From: Chloroflexota bacterium
GTDB lineage: Bacteria; Chloroflexota; Anaerolineae; Anaerolineales; Anaerolineaceae
Assembly (NCBI GenBank): GCA_029561345.1
Contig: JAKQJC010000028.1
Span: forward strand, 1-64,000
Length of the DNA stretch: 64,000 nucleotides
Direction of reading: 5' to 3'
Made by a program: the position numbers and the translations under genes. Below are positions 1 through 9,120 of the stretch, in pieces. The notes under the pieces were generated by a model that was not told where the DNA came from, did no database searches, and saw nothing but the letters and a program-made list of their open reading frames with translations. Position 1 is the first letter of the stretch, and each line of letters begins with the position of its first letter.

Positions 1-355
1 AAAGCATCAAACCGCTACAGATAAAATAGGAACTTTATGCAATTTTGAGGCTGGTCTGGAAACAAATGCTTTACCCAATAAAAGTTTCCATAAAAAAATT
101 ATAATTCATATGATTTCTATTGTCAAGCATAAAATATTTCAAAAAAACAATAATATCAGATGTTAATCTTTCCACCATTAAATGGCTTTACGGCCAGAAA
201 AACACGCCACGTCACCTGGCTTCATGCCCTGCTTCCATCCCTCCATGCGCACCCTTGAACCCGGCGCAAGTAGCGGGGGCAAGCCCTCAGGGAACGGTAT
301 GGCCGGTCTTTTTGAGTCATGCCTGAACAGGACCAGGAATTTTAGTTGCAGCGTT
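1..355. other. AT-rich non-coding stretch at the window edge
   Basis: No convincing gene is visible. The first 185 bases are conspicuously AT-rich compared with the rest of the window and then change to ordinary composition. A reading frame is open from base 2 to a stop near 161, but its translation is low-complexity (Lys/Asn/Ile-rich) and has no recognisable motif. No strong terminator hairpin was seen for the leftward gene that ends at 356. Confidence 0.5.
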
Positions 356-1582
356 TTACCCTAAAATGGACCCGGCCAGAGCGCGCAGGTTGGCAGCGGG
401 GGTATGCATCAGATCCCACGAGATGACCGCGCCGCTGGCTCCGGCCCGCAGCCCGGCAGCCAGCACCGCTTCAATATCCGGCGGCGTGATGTCGATGATG
501 CCGGGAAAAGAGACGGTCTCGAGGCCAAAATAGGCCGGGCAGGGGCGCAGGTTTTGCGCGGCCAGGCGGATTTCATTCTCGACCCAGGGAAGGGGAACCG
601 CGCTGCGCGCCAGTTCAGCAAAACCGGCGGGAGAAAACCCGGGCTGGTGATGCGAAGCCCACTCGAGGCAGGCGCTTTCGGAAAGGTCATAGATGGCGTG
701 CAGGCCGTTCAACAGGCGGGTGGTTTCAAGGCGCAGGCCGGCCGGGCCCAGGGCCGCGCGGTAGGTCATGGGTTTTGCCCAACTGGCCAGGGGAGCCAGC
801 GCGGCATAATCCTGTCCGACCAGGAAGGCAAAAGCCGGCGAAAACAGGTCGAGGCCAAGCTGGCGGCCGCGGGCGCGGGTGAGCGCGGCGGCCTGCTGCA
901 CCAGGCGGGTGATGGAAGCGGCGCGAAAACGCAGGAAAGCCTGCAGGATGGGGCTGCTCGAGGTGATGGCGGCCAGCCACGGAGCGCCAGCCGAAACCAG
1001 ACCATCTTTTTGAGCCAGTTCAGGCTGGGGCCAGCTGCGCAGGGCGGCCTGCACTTCGTTCAGATCCAGACCTTCGGCCCGGGCAGCCTGCTGGCAGAAG
1101 GGGCAAAAGCAGGAAAAGGTGTGCTCCAGGCCGCCGGCGGGGGAGGGGAAGCGGAATTTATCGAGAAACAGACCGTCGAAGGGAAAGGCATCCAGCAGGG
1201 CTGCTGCGCCGGCCAGGGTTTTGCGCTGCACTTCAGGGTGGTTGGGGCAGCCAAAGGCAAAGCTTTCGGCCACCTCGGCGCCGCTTTCAGCCCAGCCGCC
1301 CCATCCGCCCGACTGCTGCCCGCGGAAATTGATCACGCCTTCAGTGGGCGCCTGACCGGGGTAGTCGGAAAGCAGGTTGTACCAGGCGAAAACCGTCTTC
1401 ACCGGGCGCTGCGGACCGGTGAGCGCCGAGAACAAATCCGGGCGGGTGCGGCCGCCAATGATCAACACATCAATGGGCAGGATGGCCTGGGCGGCCGCGA
1501 TGGCGCGCAGCACATCATCCAGCGCCGGTTGGGACGGATCAGTGTGGGCGGTGGAAATTTGGGCGGCAATTTTAAAGGGCAT
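356..1582 (-). CDS. Glycosidase-like TIM-barrel protein (putative)
   Basis: 408 residues, no signal peptide. The best landmark is around residues 135-165, FDGLFLDKFRFPSP followed by FSCFCPFCQ. A 'DG(V/L)FLDxxRxP' beta-strand end followed by a paired-cysteine 'CPFC' is typical of glycoside-hydrolase-like TIM-barrel proteins of unassigned families. Earlier beta-strands such as PIDVLIIGG fit a barrel. The substrate cannot be read from the sequence. The start overlaps the end of the upstream CPBP protease gene by 11 bases, so the two are probably one transcript. An AAGGG lies just upstream of the ATG. Family placement is an inference from motif style; it could also be a carbohydrate-related protein without catalytic activity. 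Confidence 0.55.
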   Translation of the reverse strand: MPFKIAAQISTAHTDPSQPALDDVLRAIAAAQAILPIDVLIIGGRTRPDLFSALTGPQRPVKTVFAWYNLLSDYPGQAPTEGVINFRGQQSGGWGGWAESGAEVAESFAFGCPNHPEVQRKTLAGAAALLDAFPFDGLFLDKFRFPSPAGGLEHTFSCFCPFCQQAARAEGLDLNEVQAALRSWPQPELAQKDGLVSAGAPWLAAITSSSPILQAFLRFRAASITRLVQQAAALTRARGRQLGLDLFSPAFAFLVGQDYAALAPLASWAKPMTYRAALGPAGLRLETTRLLNGLHAIYDLSESACLEWASHHQPGFSPAGFAELARSAVPLPWVENEIRLAAQNLRPCPAYFGLETVSFPGIIDITPPDIEAVLAAGLRAGASGAVISWDLMHTPAANLRALAGSILG

Positions 1583-2441
1583 TAGCGGCCCTTTTTTTCT
1601 GGACAGCGATCACCACCCAGGCCAGAACGGCAGCAGAGAGGTAAAACACCAGCAGGCTCAGCCAGGGATCCATTTTCTGAATGGTGAAAAAGGTGGGAGT
1701 TTCCAGAGCAGATCCGCTGTAGGTGACCGCGAGGCTGGCATAGAGGTTATTGGCCACGTGAAGGGCCATGGAAGCCTCAAGCCCGCCGGTTTTCAGAGTT
1801 AACCAGGCGGCAAAGAGGCCGAAGCTGAAATAGAACAGCAGCATGGGCGCAATATCATAGGCCTGCATTTCGGGGTTCCAAAAATGCAGCAGGGCAAAAA
1901 AGAGCGCCTGAATGACCGCAGGAATCCACAGGCGGGCCGTGCGCAGGCCAATGCCCTGCAGCAGGTATCCGCGGAAGAAGAGCTCTTCAAACCCCGCTTG
2001 AAACGGGATCAGCGCGAGGCTGGCCACGGCGAAAGGCCAGAAAAGGGCCGCATCAAAGCTCCAGGTGTAATTGCCAGGGGTGACCAGCAGGGCCAGAACC
2101 AGGTCGCCGAGGATGCACAATCCGAACCAGATGACAAAGACCAGTCCAATGCGGGGCAAGTCAATGGCGCCGGGAGAGATAAGGCTGCGGAAGGGACGCC
2201 TGTGCAGGCCGCGCACGGCCGCCCAGAGGCCGGCCAGGGCAGCAATAAACCCCATCATTCCCGCCATGTAATTGGTCAGCGCCGTGGGGTTGGCAAAATC
2301 TCCGGCTGCCAGCATCACCAGGGCGGCAGCCATGGTACCCAGAATCAGGAGGGCCGTGATGACCAGCATGACGCCGGCCAGGTAGCGCCAGAGGGCATTT
2401 TTCCCGCTGCGGGCGGCTTCGATATAAGCATTGGGGGTCAT
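1572..2441 (-). CDS. CPBP family intramembrane metalloprotease
   Basis: 289 residues with about eight hydrophobic segments. The CPBP (Abi/CAAX-protease-like) signature is complete. EELFFRG carries the paired glutamates and arginine, followed by a second histidine motif (ALFFALLHFWNP) and a third (ALHVANNLYA). These residues coordinate the metal inside the membrane in Rce1-type proteases. The substrate is unknown; relatives process prenylated proteins, bacteriocin precursors or anti-sigma factors. An upstream in-frame start exists at 2471, but AAGGAG sits 8 bases before the ATG at 2441, which decides the start. It is the first gene of a two-gene leftward operon. Confidence 0.85.
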   Translation of the reverse strand: MTPNAYIEAARSGKNALWRYLAGVMLVITALLILGTMAAALVMLAAGDFANPTALTNYMAGMMGFIAALAGLWAAVRGLHRRPFRSLISPGAIDLPRIGLVFVIWFGLCILGDLVLALLVTPGNYTWSFDAALFWPFAVASLALIPFQAGFEELFFRGYLLQGIGLRTARLWIPAVIQALFFALLHFWNPEMQAYDIAPMLLFYFSFGLFAAWLTLKTGGLEASMALHVANNLYASLAVTYSGSALETPTFFTIQKMDPWLSLLVFYLSAAVLAWVVIAVQKKRAANAL

Positions 2442-2479
2442 TGAAAACGCTCCTTGAGCAAGATAATCCATTCCGCCTG

Positions 2480-2485
2480 ATTATA
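2480..2485 (-). promoter_or_regulatory. Promoter of the CPBP/TIM-barrel operon (extended -10)
   Basis: Reading leftward there is TG-T-TATAAT, an extended -10 element, about 40 bases before the CPBP start. No good -35 lies at 17 bases, as is usual for extended -10 promoters. Confidence 0.55.
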
Positions 2486-2844
2486 ACAGCCTGACCTCAC
2501 TACGGCCACCCTCGCAGCGCATTTTTTCAATGGCTGTCATGAAGCTGACCCGATGCTGACACCGTTTTGAGCGTTGAGAGGGATAAAATCAGGGAACGGT
2601 GGCCGCAAAGGAGGTCTTTTTGCTTATGCAGGGCAGCCGGATTCAGGATATAATCAAGGCTGTTGTGTTCTAAGTGAAAACCATCCAAAACAAAACTAAA
2701 ACAAATGGGAACTTTTTCCAACCGTGTGCGTCTTAATAAAGTGCTGCGTTTGAGCAAGGGGCAGCTTTGCCTGCTCTTTGAAAATCTGCCCACTGCGCGG
2801 CGCCGCCTGACAGACGCCAGGTGAACTCTATCATCGAGGTGAAT
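2486..2844. other. Divergent intergenic region
   Basis: It separates the leftward CPBP gene from the rightward ABC-transporter operon. A TATAAT at 2649-2654 (+) could be the -10 of the rightward operon, though no matching -35 stands out. A 39-codon open frame runs from an ATG at 2705 to 2824, ending just before the Yip1-like gene. It has no Shine-Dalgarno site and is Arg/Lys/Leu-rich, so it is not called as a gene. Confidence 0.4.
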
Positions 2845-3624
2845 ATGGCTGAAACAGAACTCCTTCCTTTTGAAAAACCACGCCGTTTTCGTTTCGACCT
2901 GGTTTTTCCAGCGCTCTTCAAACCAAAGCAGACCTTCGCTGCCATTCTGGCTGACGAGAAAGGTAACTGGCTGACCCCTCTGCTGGTGCTTTCCATTTTG
3001 GCCGTCATCCTTGTGCTGGCCGCCGGCCCCATTCGCCAGCAAATTGCCAGCGTTCCACCGACCCCGCCTGAGGATTTTCAATGGTGGACCCCGGAACAGC
3101 AGGCCCAATTTATGGCCAGCGGTGAAACCCGTTCAAGCCCGCTCTTCATTTACGGCCTGCCGGCTTTGAACTCCCTGCTGCAAGTCTGGGTGGGTTGGGC
3201 TTTGCTGGCGGCGGTGCTTCACCTGACGTTGACCCTTTCGGGCAGCCGCCACAGCTTCACATCGGCCCTCAACCTGGTGGGGTGGGCCAGCCTGCCTTTT
3301 GGCATCCGTTTCATTGTGCAAACGGTTTATTATTTTTCCACCCAGACCCTGATTGCCAGCCCTGGGCTTTCGGGCTTTGTGCCGGCGGGTATGGGCGGCG
3401 GGACGAACTTCCTTATTCCCCTGCTGGGGATGGTGGATCTGTATTTGATCTGGCAGTTTGCCCTGGTGGTCATTGGCGCCGCCAGCGGATCGCAGATGCC
3501 GGCCGCCAAAGCCGCCATCACCTGCCTGGTAGCATTTCTGATCACCCTGGTGCTGTTTGCCCTGCCCGGCTTTGCCGTGGCCCAGTTGAGCAGCCTGTCA
3601 GTGGCCCGGCCGTTCTTCTTCTAA
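2845..3624 (+). CDS. Yip1-domain-like integral membrane protein
   Basis: 259 residues. A short cytoplasmic head (residues 1-40) ends in PKQTFAAILADEKGNWLTPLLVLSIL, the typical entry into a Yip1 domain, followed by about five transmembrane segments. No catalytic motif is visible. An in-frame GTG lies 24 bases upstream, but GAGGTG just before the ATG at 2845 favours this start. It is first in a rightward operon with an ABC ATPase, a secreted CARDB-like protein and a permease; the ATPase start follows 11 bases after its stop. It may be an accessory membrane component of that transporter, which is inferred from position only. Confidence 0.7.
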   Translation: MAETELLPFEKPRRFRFDLVFPALFKPKQTFAAILADEKGNWLTPLLVLSILAVILVLAAGPIRQQIASVPPTPPEDFQWWTPEQQAQFMASGETRSSPLFIYGLPALNSLLQVWVGWALLAAVLHLTLTLSGSRHSFTSALNLVGWASLPFGIRFIVQTVYYFSTQTLIASPGLSGFVPAGMGGGTNFLIPLLGMVDLYLIWQFALVVIGAASGSQMPAAKAAITCLVAFLITLVLFALPGFAVAQLSSLSVARPFFF

Positions 3625-3635
3625 ACCGCGCAGCC

Positions 3636-4367
<732 letters not shown>

Positions 4368-4370
4368 GCT

Positions 4371-5837
4371 ATGAAACTTAAGACTCTCTTTTTGACTTTT
4401 GCTCTTTTAATAATGACAGCATTGATGACGGCCAGGCCTGTTTCGGCCAGCCCATTAATGGACGACCCAACGCCTACCGCAACACCCAAGCCCAGTTATT
4501 GGCGGCCGCTGGTGGTGGTGGCATCCTATTCCCCGACCGATGCGATCAAACCGGGGCAGGATTTCACCATTTCCCTGCAAATTCGCAACAATGGCCAGCG
4601 AGTGGCCAACAATGTGCTGATCCAGTTCGCGGCGGGCGACCTGATTCCCCGCGAAAATGGCGGCATTTCGGCCATCAGCCAGCTGGTTCCCGATGAGGCC
4701 AAAACGATCAACCAGGCGGTCACCGCCAGTTCTGATTTGATAGGCCGCGGCATGGCCAATGCCAATGTCACCATATCCTACACGGATTCAGACGGTCAGG
4801 CTTATTCGGCATCCGTGGCCATCACTTTTAACGTCAAGCAGCCGGAATACCATCCCGGGCCAACCGCCACACCGACCCCCACAGCCACGCCGGTGACCCT
4901 GCTGCGGCCCCAGCTGGTGATCAGCGATTATCAGACCGACCTGGAAAAACTGCAGCCCGGTTCGCCTTTCCGCCTGGTTTTGAAGATCACCAACCTGGGC
5001 AACGCCAAAGCCAAGGGCGTGACCCTGGTTTTGGGCGGCGGCACGGTGGAAACCAACCCGGCGGGCACGCCCCAGGCGGGCATTTCGGGCAGCGGCGGCG
5101 AATTTACCAATTTTGCCCCTCTGGGCAGTTCCAACATTCAATACCTGGGCGACCTGGATATCAACCAGGTGCTCAATGCCGAACAAGAATTGATCGTCAA
5201 TGTCACCACGGCTCCGGGCGCTTACCCGGTGAAATTCTCCTTCATTTATTCTGACGATAAGGGCAACCGCATTGTCGATAATCAGGTGATCACCCTGCTG
5301 GTCTTCCGGGTGCCCCAGGTGGAGATGAATTTCTACCGCGATCCGGGCATGTTCTACGCCGGACAAATGAATATGCTGCCGGTGCAAATCGTCAACCTGG
5401 GCCGCAGCGCCGTGGTGCTGGGCACGCTGAAGGTTGAATCTTCAAGCGGCATGGTGATGAACAACACCTCCCTGGTGGGCGCGGTGGATATGGGCGGCTA
5501 TTTCACCCTCGATGCCAGTTTTATGCCCGACATGCCAGGCCCGGTGGATTTGACCTTTTCGGTGAATTACACGGACGATTTCAACCAGCTCCAGACTCTC
5601 ACCCAGACCATGACAGTCGAGGTGATGGAAGCCATTGACACCGGCCCGATGGATCCGGGCATGGAAATTCCCATGGAAACACCCACCCCTGAACCTGAAT
5701 CGATGGGTGACCTGATTTTGCGGGTGCTCAAAGGGCTTCTGGGTTTGGACAGCGCACGGCCCACCCCCACCGATAATACCATGCCCCCGATGGATATCCC
5801 GACCGAATCGCAGCCCATCTATCCGGGGAAGGGTTGA
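4371..5837 (+). CDS. Secreted CARDB-like protein of the ABC operon
   Basis: 488 residues. An N-terminal signal peptide (MKLKTLFLTFALLIM, cleavage near AxA at about residue 26) is followed by three beta-sandwich-like repeats, each with the CARDB-type signature of an adhesin/NEW domain: LQIRNNGQRVANNVLIQF, LKITNLGNAKAKGVTLVL and VQIVNLGRSAVVLGTLKV. A PTATPTPTATP linker joins the first two. The C-terminus is a Pro/Met/Thr-rich tail without a membrane anchor. It sits between the ATPase (3 bases) and the permease (19 bases), the place where MacA-like periplasmic adaptors are found in Gram-negative systems, yet it has no HlyD/lipoyl features. It is probably an extracytoplasmic partner or substrate of the transporter. 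Confidence 0.65.
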   Translation: MKLKTLFLTFALLIMTALMTARPVSASPLMDDPTPTATPKPSYWRPLVVVASYSPTDAIKPGQDFTISLQIRNNGQRVANNVLIQFAAGDLIPRENGGISAISQLVPDEAKTINQAVTASSDLIGRGMANANVTISYTDSDGQAYSASVAITFNVKQPEYHPGPTATPTPTATPVTLLRPQLVISDYQTDLEKLQPGSPFRLVLKITNLGNAKAKGVTLVLGGGTVETNPAGTPQAGISGSGGEFTNFAPLGSSNIQYLGDLDINQVLNAEQELIVNVTTAPGAYPVKFSFIYSDDKGNRIVDNQVITLLVFRVPQVEMNFYRDPGMFYAGQMNMLPVQIVNLGRSAVVLGTLKVESSSGMVMNNTSLVGAVDMGGYFTLDASFMPDMPGPVDLTFSVNYTDDFNQLQTLTQTMTVEVMEAIDTGPMDPGMEIPMETPTPEPESMGDLILRVLKGLLGLDSARPTPTDNTMPPMDIPTESQPIYPGKG

Positions 5838-5856
5838 TTAAGGAAGGAACTGCTTT

Positions 5857-7200
5857 ATGCGGCTTATCGATCTGATCAAGCTGATCTTTGAAAACCTCAA
5901 CCGGCGCAAAGGACGCGTGGTCCTCACGGCGATTGGGGTGGTGATTGGCACAGCGGCGGTGGTGATTCTGGTGTCACTGGCCATTGGCCTGCAGCAGAAC
6001 GCCACCAACCAGTTCGGCAGCATTGCTGACCTGACGCAAATTTCCGTCTGGCCGGGGATGGATGAAGGTGGCGGCGGCGGTGGAAATATGGTTGTCATTG
6101 CTGGCGGTGGCGGTGGTGGTCAAACCCCGCAAATGAAACTGCTCACGCCGGATAAATTGAAGGAGTTTGAGGCCATGCCGGGCGTGGTGGCGGTGATTCC
6201 CCGCGAATACATGCAGGCCAACGCTTTCATTAACTACAATAAACTGGAAACCTATGCCAACATTGTGGGCATGGGCACGAGTGACATGTCTTTTTTTGGC
6301 TACAAACTGGCCTCGGGCACCTGGGAGCTGAAAAAAGGCACGGCCATTATCGGCGGCGAAATGGTGAAAAGCTTTTATGATCCCAAGCTGCGCCCAGGAC
6401 AGGAACCGCCCCCTCCGCCGGAACTGCAGGATCAGGAAGTGAAATTAACCCTGATCAAATACACCACCGATGCCAACGGCAACGGCGTGGAAGTCAAAAA
6501 GACCATGCGCATCAAGATTGTGGGGGTGACGGCCGAAACAAACAATGAGGCCGGTTACACCATGTACATGTCGCTGGACGACATTACCGCCATTAATGAA
6601 TGGGTGCAGGGCAAGAGAATCAACTATAATAAAACCGGCTATTCGATGGTGACGGTCAAAGTGGATGACCGCGAACATGTGTTGGATGTGTCTGATCAGA
6701 TCACCCAGATGGGCTTCCAGGCCAACAGCGCCGAGAGTTATGTGCAGAGCATTGATAGTTTCTTTGTGGTGCTGCAGGTGATTTTCGGCGGTGTGGGCGC
6801 AGTGGCGCTGCTGGTGGCGGCCATTGGCATTGCCAACACCATGACCATGGCGATTATGGAACGGACGCGCGAGATTGGCCTGATGAAGGCAGTGGGCGCC
6901 ACCAACCGGGATGTGCTGAGCATTTTCCTGGGTGAAGCGAGCGGGATCGGCTTCATTGGTGGCCTGGGCGGGGTGATTATTGGCTGGGGGGGCGGCCAGA
7001 TCATCAATGTGCTGGCCTCAGCTTACCTGGCCGGGCAGGCCACCCAGGGCGGCCCGCCCACCACGCTTTCGATCTACACCCCCACCTGGCTGCCCATTTT
7101 TGCCATCCTCTTTGCCACCCTGGTGGGGCTGCTTTCGGGGCTCTACCCGGCCCTGCGCGCGGCCACCCTGGTGCCGATCACAGCGTTGAAATATGAGTGA
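5857..7200 (+). CDS. ABC transporter permease, FtsX/MacB family
   Basis: 447 residues. One N-terminal helix (about 20-45, VVLTAIGVVIGTAAVVILVSLAIG) precedes a large extracytoplasmic MacB_PCD-like domain (about 50-300). Three helices follow (about 305-440), with the family motif MERTREIGLMKAVGATNRDVLSIF between the second and third membrane helices. This 1+3 topology defines the MacB/FtsX permease group. An odd glycine-rich insertion (about 68-90) carries two GGGGGG-type runs in the extracytoplasmic domain. AAGGAAGG 9 bases upstream supports the start. It partners with the ATPase at 3636. Confidence 0.92.
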   Translation: MRLIDLIKLIFENLNRRKGRVVLTAIGVVIGTAAVVILVSLAIGLQQNATNQFGSIADLTQISVWPGMDEGGGGGGNMVVIAGGGGGGQTPQMKLLTPDKLKEFEAMPGVVAVIPREYMQANAFINYNKLETYANIVGMGTSDMSFFGYKLASGTWELKKGTAIIGGEMVKSFYDPKLRPGQEPPPPPELQDQEVKLTLIKYTTDANGNGVEVKKTMRIKIVGVTAETNNEAGYTMYMSLDDITAINEWVQGKRINYNKTGYSMVTVKVDDREHVLDVSDQITQMGFQANSAESYVQSIDSFFVVLQVIFGGVGAVALLVAAIGIANTMTMAIMERTREIGLMKAVGATNRDVLSIFLGEASGIGFIGGLGGVIIGWGGGQIINVLASAYLAGQATQGGPPTTLSIYTPTWLPIFAILFATLVGLLSGLYPALRAATLVPITALKYE

Positions 7201-7206
7201 GCCTTA

Positions 7207-7971
7207 ATGGAATTAGTTATCCTGTGCGGTTTTGCCTTTCTGGCCGGTTTTATTGACTCAATTGTGGGGGGCGGCGGGCTGATTCAGCTCCCCGCCCTCC
7301 TGGCGATTCTGCCCCAGGCACCGGTGGTGTTGATGCTGGGCACCAACAAGGTGGCCTCGTGCATGGGTACCAGCGTGGCCACCTACCAGTATGCCCGGCA
7401 GATTCCGCTGCCCTGGAAGGATTTGCTGCCGGCAGCCGTGGTTGCTTTTGCGCTTTCCTTCACCGGGGCGCGAGTGGTCAGCCTGATTGACGCGACCAGT
7501 CTGCGCCCATTGATCATCCTGCTGCTGATCGCCATCCTGATCTATGTTTCCATCCGCAAAGATTTTGGCTCGGTGCAGGCCTTAAAGGGCACGGCCTTGC
7601 AGCGGCGCTGGCTGGGCATTTTGTTTGCCGGCGTGATCGGTTTTTACGACGGTTTTTTTGGCCCAGGCACGGGCAGCTTTTTGATTTTTGCCTTCATCGG
7701 CATTCTGGGGATGAACTTTATCACCGCCTCGGCTTCATCCAAGGTGATCAACCTGGCCACCAACCTGGCGGCGATTGTTTATTTTGCCGCCACCGGCAAT
7801 ATCAATTTCATGCTGGCCATCCCGATGGGATTCTTCAATATTATGGGTGCCGTGGCCGGCACGCGCATGGCCATGTTGAAGGGCAGCAAATTTGTGCGCG
7901 TACTTTTCATTGTGGTGGTGTGCGGCATCATTCTCAAGCTGATTTATGATTTGCTGACTGCCGTCCATTAG
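7207..7971 (+). CDS. TSUP (TauE/SafE) family membrane transporter
   Basis: 254 residues, about eight transmembrane helices in two repeated halves. The two pseudo-repeat motifs are FIDSIVGGGGLIQLPALL near the N-terminus and FYDGFFGPGTGSFLIFAFI in the second half, both typical of TauE/SafE sulfite/organosulfonate exporters. The exact substrate (sulfite, sulfonate or another small anion) cannot be read from the sequence. It begins 6 bases after the ABC permease stop, so it is probably co-transcribed although unrelated in function. Confidence 0.88.
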   Translation: MELVILCGFAFLAGFIDSIVGGGGLIQLPALLAILPQAPVVLMLGTNKVASCMGTSVATYQYARQIPLPWKDLLPAAVVAFALSFTGARVVSLIDATSLRPLIILLLIAILIYVSIRKDFGSVQALKGTALQRRWLGILFAGVIGFYDGFFGPGTGSFLIFAFIGILGMNFITASASSKVINLATNLAAIVYFAATGNINFMLAIPMGFFNIMGAVAGTRMAMLKGSKFVRVLFIVVVCGIILKLIYDLLTAVH

Positions 7972-7993
7972 GCAGACCAAAGAGGAGGGTGGC

Positions 7994-8116
7994 GTGGATA
8001 AGAAAAGAATAATGGCGCGCGCCCGTGAATTCATGGCCCTGCACCCCGGCACATCGTTATATGCAGGCATGTTTGCCCAGGTTCAGAAGATGAAAGGGAT
8101 GGAGAGCACGAAATGA
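7994..8116 (+). CDS. Small 40-residue protein coupled to SUMF1-like gene
   Basis: A 40-codon frame from GTG at 7994 to TGA at 8114-8116. It begins MDKKRIMARAREFMALHPG and is basic and Met-rich, with no membrane segment. AGGAGG lies 6 bases before the GTG, a strong ribosome site. The stop overlaps the ATG of the next gene in an ATGA arrangement, so translation is probably coupled. It is below usual gene-finder length cut-offs. No family is recognised. The Shine-Dalgarno site and exact stop/start overlap make it a good candidate for a real gene, perhaps a leader or partner of the SUMF1-like protein. Confidence 0.65.
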   Translation: MDKKRIMARAREFMALHPGTSLYAGMFAQVQKMKGMESTK

Positions 8117-8967
8117 CCACTGAACCAGCGGAAAGCAAATCTTTGCTGGAGCGCATCAAGGCGGTGATGGCTAAGAAAACCGACAGCCGGGTGCGCATGG
8201 ATGCGCAAAAGGACCGCATGTTTTTGATTCTGGCCGAGGGGATTGAGCTTGAACTGGTGCGGGTGGCGGCAGGCCCGTTTTTGATGGGCAGCGACCAGGC
8301 GGCGGACCCGGCTGCCAGCGTGTTGGAGACGCCGCAGCACCAGGTGGTGCTGGATGAATACTGGATTGGGCGCTACCCGGTGACCAACCTGCAGTACGGC
8401 GTGTTTCTGGAGGCCAAAAAACGCCAGCCGCCCAAACATTGGCCGGGCAGTTACCCGCAGGGGATTGAAGATCATCCCATGCGGCGGATCAAGAAGAAGG
8501 ATGCTGTGGGCTTCTGTCATTGGCTGAGCGCCCTGGTCAAAGTGGAGATCAGCCTGCCGAGCGAAGCGCAGTGGGAAAAAGCCGCCCGCGGCACGGATGG
8601 CCGGCTGTATCCCTGGGGGAATGAGACGCCTGATGCATCCCGCTGCAACACCTCCGAAGGGCTGATTCGCACCACCACCCCGGTAGGAAAATTCAGCCCG
8701 CAGGGCGACAGCCCTTACGGCTGCGCGGATATGGCGGGCAATGTGATGGAGTGGGTGGATGATGGTTACAAGAGGGAATATTACGCCCAATCGCCTTTGA
8801 ATAACCCGTCTGGGCCGGGCGATGCGCTGACCTGGCTTTTACGCGGCGGCTCGTATGTTTACAGCGCAAAGAGCGCGCGCTGCGCCTACCGGCACCTGTG
8901 CCTGGATGAGCGCTCGGATGACGACGATTTTGGCTTCAGGGTATCAGCGCGGCCACTAACAGGGTGA
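8113..8967 (+). CDS. SUMF1/FGE-fold domain protein, non-canonical
   Basis: 284 residues. After a 40-residue charged head the SUMF1 (formylglycine-generating enzyme) fold is clear: VRVAAGPFLMGSD, then YWIGRYPVTNLQY, LPSEAQWEKAARG, LYPWGNE, DMAGNVMEWVDD, LLRGGSYVYSAKSARCAYR and a terminal DFGFRV. In true FGEs two active-site cysteines follow the RGGS motif (GGSxxC...C). Here those positions read Tyr and Ala, and the single nearby Cys is offset, so sulfatase activation is unlikely. No sulfatase gene is nearby. It more probably belongs to the large set of SUMF1-like proteins of other function. It is co-translated with the 40-residue gene. Confidence 0.85.
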   Translation: MTTEPAESKSLLERIKAVMAKKTDSRVRMDAQKDRMFLILAEGIELELVRVAAGPFLMGSDQAADPAASVLETPQHQVVLDEYWIGRYPVTNLQYGVFLEAKKRQPPKHWPGSYPQGIEDHPMRRIKKKDAVGFCHWLSALVKVEISLPSEAQWEKAARGTDGRLYPWGNETPDASRCNTSEGLIRTTTPVGKFSPQGDSPYGCADMAGNVMEWVDDGYKREYYAQSPLNNPSGPGDALTWLLRGGSYVYSAKSARCAYRHLCLDERSDDDDFGFRVSARPLTG

Positions 8968-9019
8968 TAAAAAAAGCGGGAGCGACCTCACATATCCCTC
9001 TCCTTTTTTTTCAGAGGGA

Positions 9020-9038
9020 AATAATGACAATTATCATG
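9020..9038. promoter_or_regulatory. Candidate Fur-family operator upstream of cydA
   Basis: An inverted repeat ATGACAATT/ATCAT lies in an AT-rich context. The 19-base stretch matches the classical Fur-box consensus at 14 of 19 positions by eye. It ends 20 bases before the -35 element of the cydA promoter. The regulator is not identified in the window. Confidence 0.35.
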
Positions 9039-9058
9039 AAATTAGTCTGCAAATTTAC

Positions 9059-9088
9059 TTGCATTTAAAACCCCCTCGCCTATATAAT
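9059..9088 (+). promoter_or_regulatory. cydAB promoter
   Basis: TTGCAT (9059-9064), an 18-base spacer, then TATAAT (9083-9088). The cydA start at 9121 lies about 30 bases downstream, with AAGGAG at 9105-9110. Confidence 0.65.
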
Positions 9089-9120
9089 TATTATGAAACT
9101 TTTCCAAGGAGATGCAAAGG

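Noticed and set aside
404-1585. 393-codon rightward open frame opposite the TIM-barrel gene
   Set aside because: Gly/Ala/Gln-rich translation with no motif and no ribosome site; it mirrors the codon bias of the leftward gene.
2705-2824. 39-codon open frame upstream of the Yip1-like gene
   Set aside because: No Shine-Dalgarno or -10 at leaderless spacing and no recognisable sequence; could be a leader peptide but not supported.
8113-8967. Diversity-generating retroelement target (SUMF1/C-lectin-like fold)
   Set aside because: No reverse transcriptase or template/variable repeat is visible nearby.
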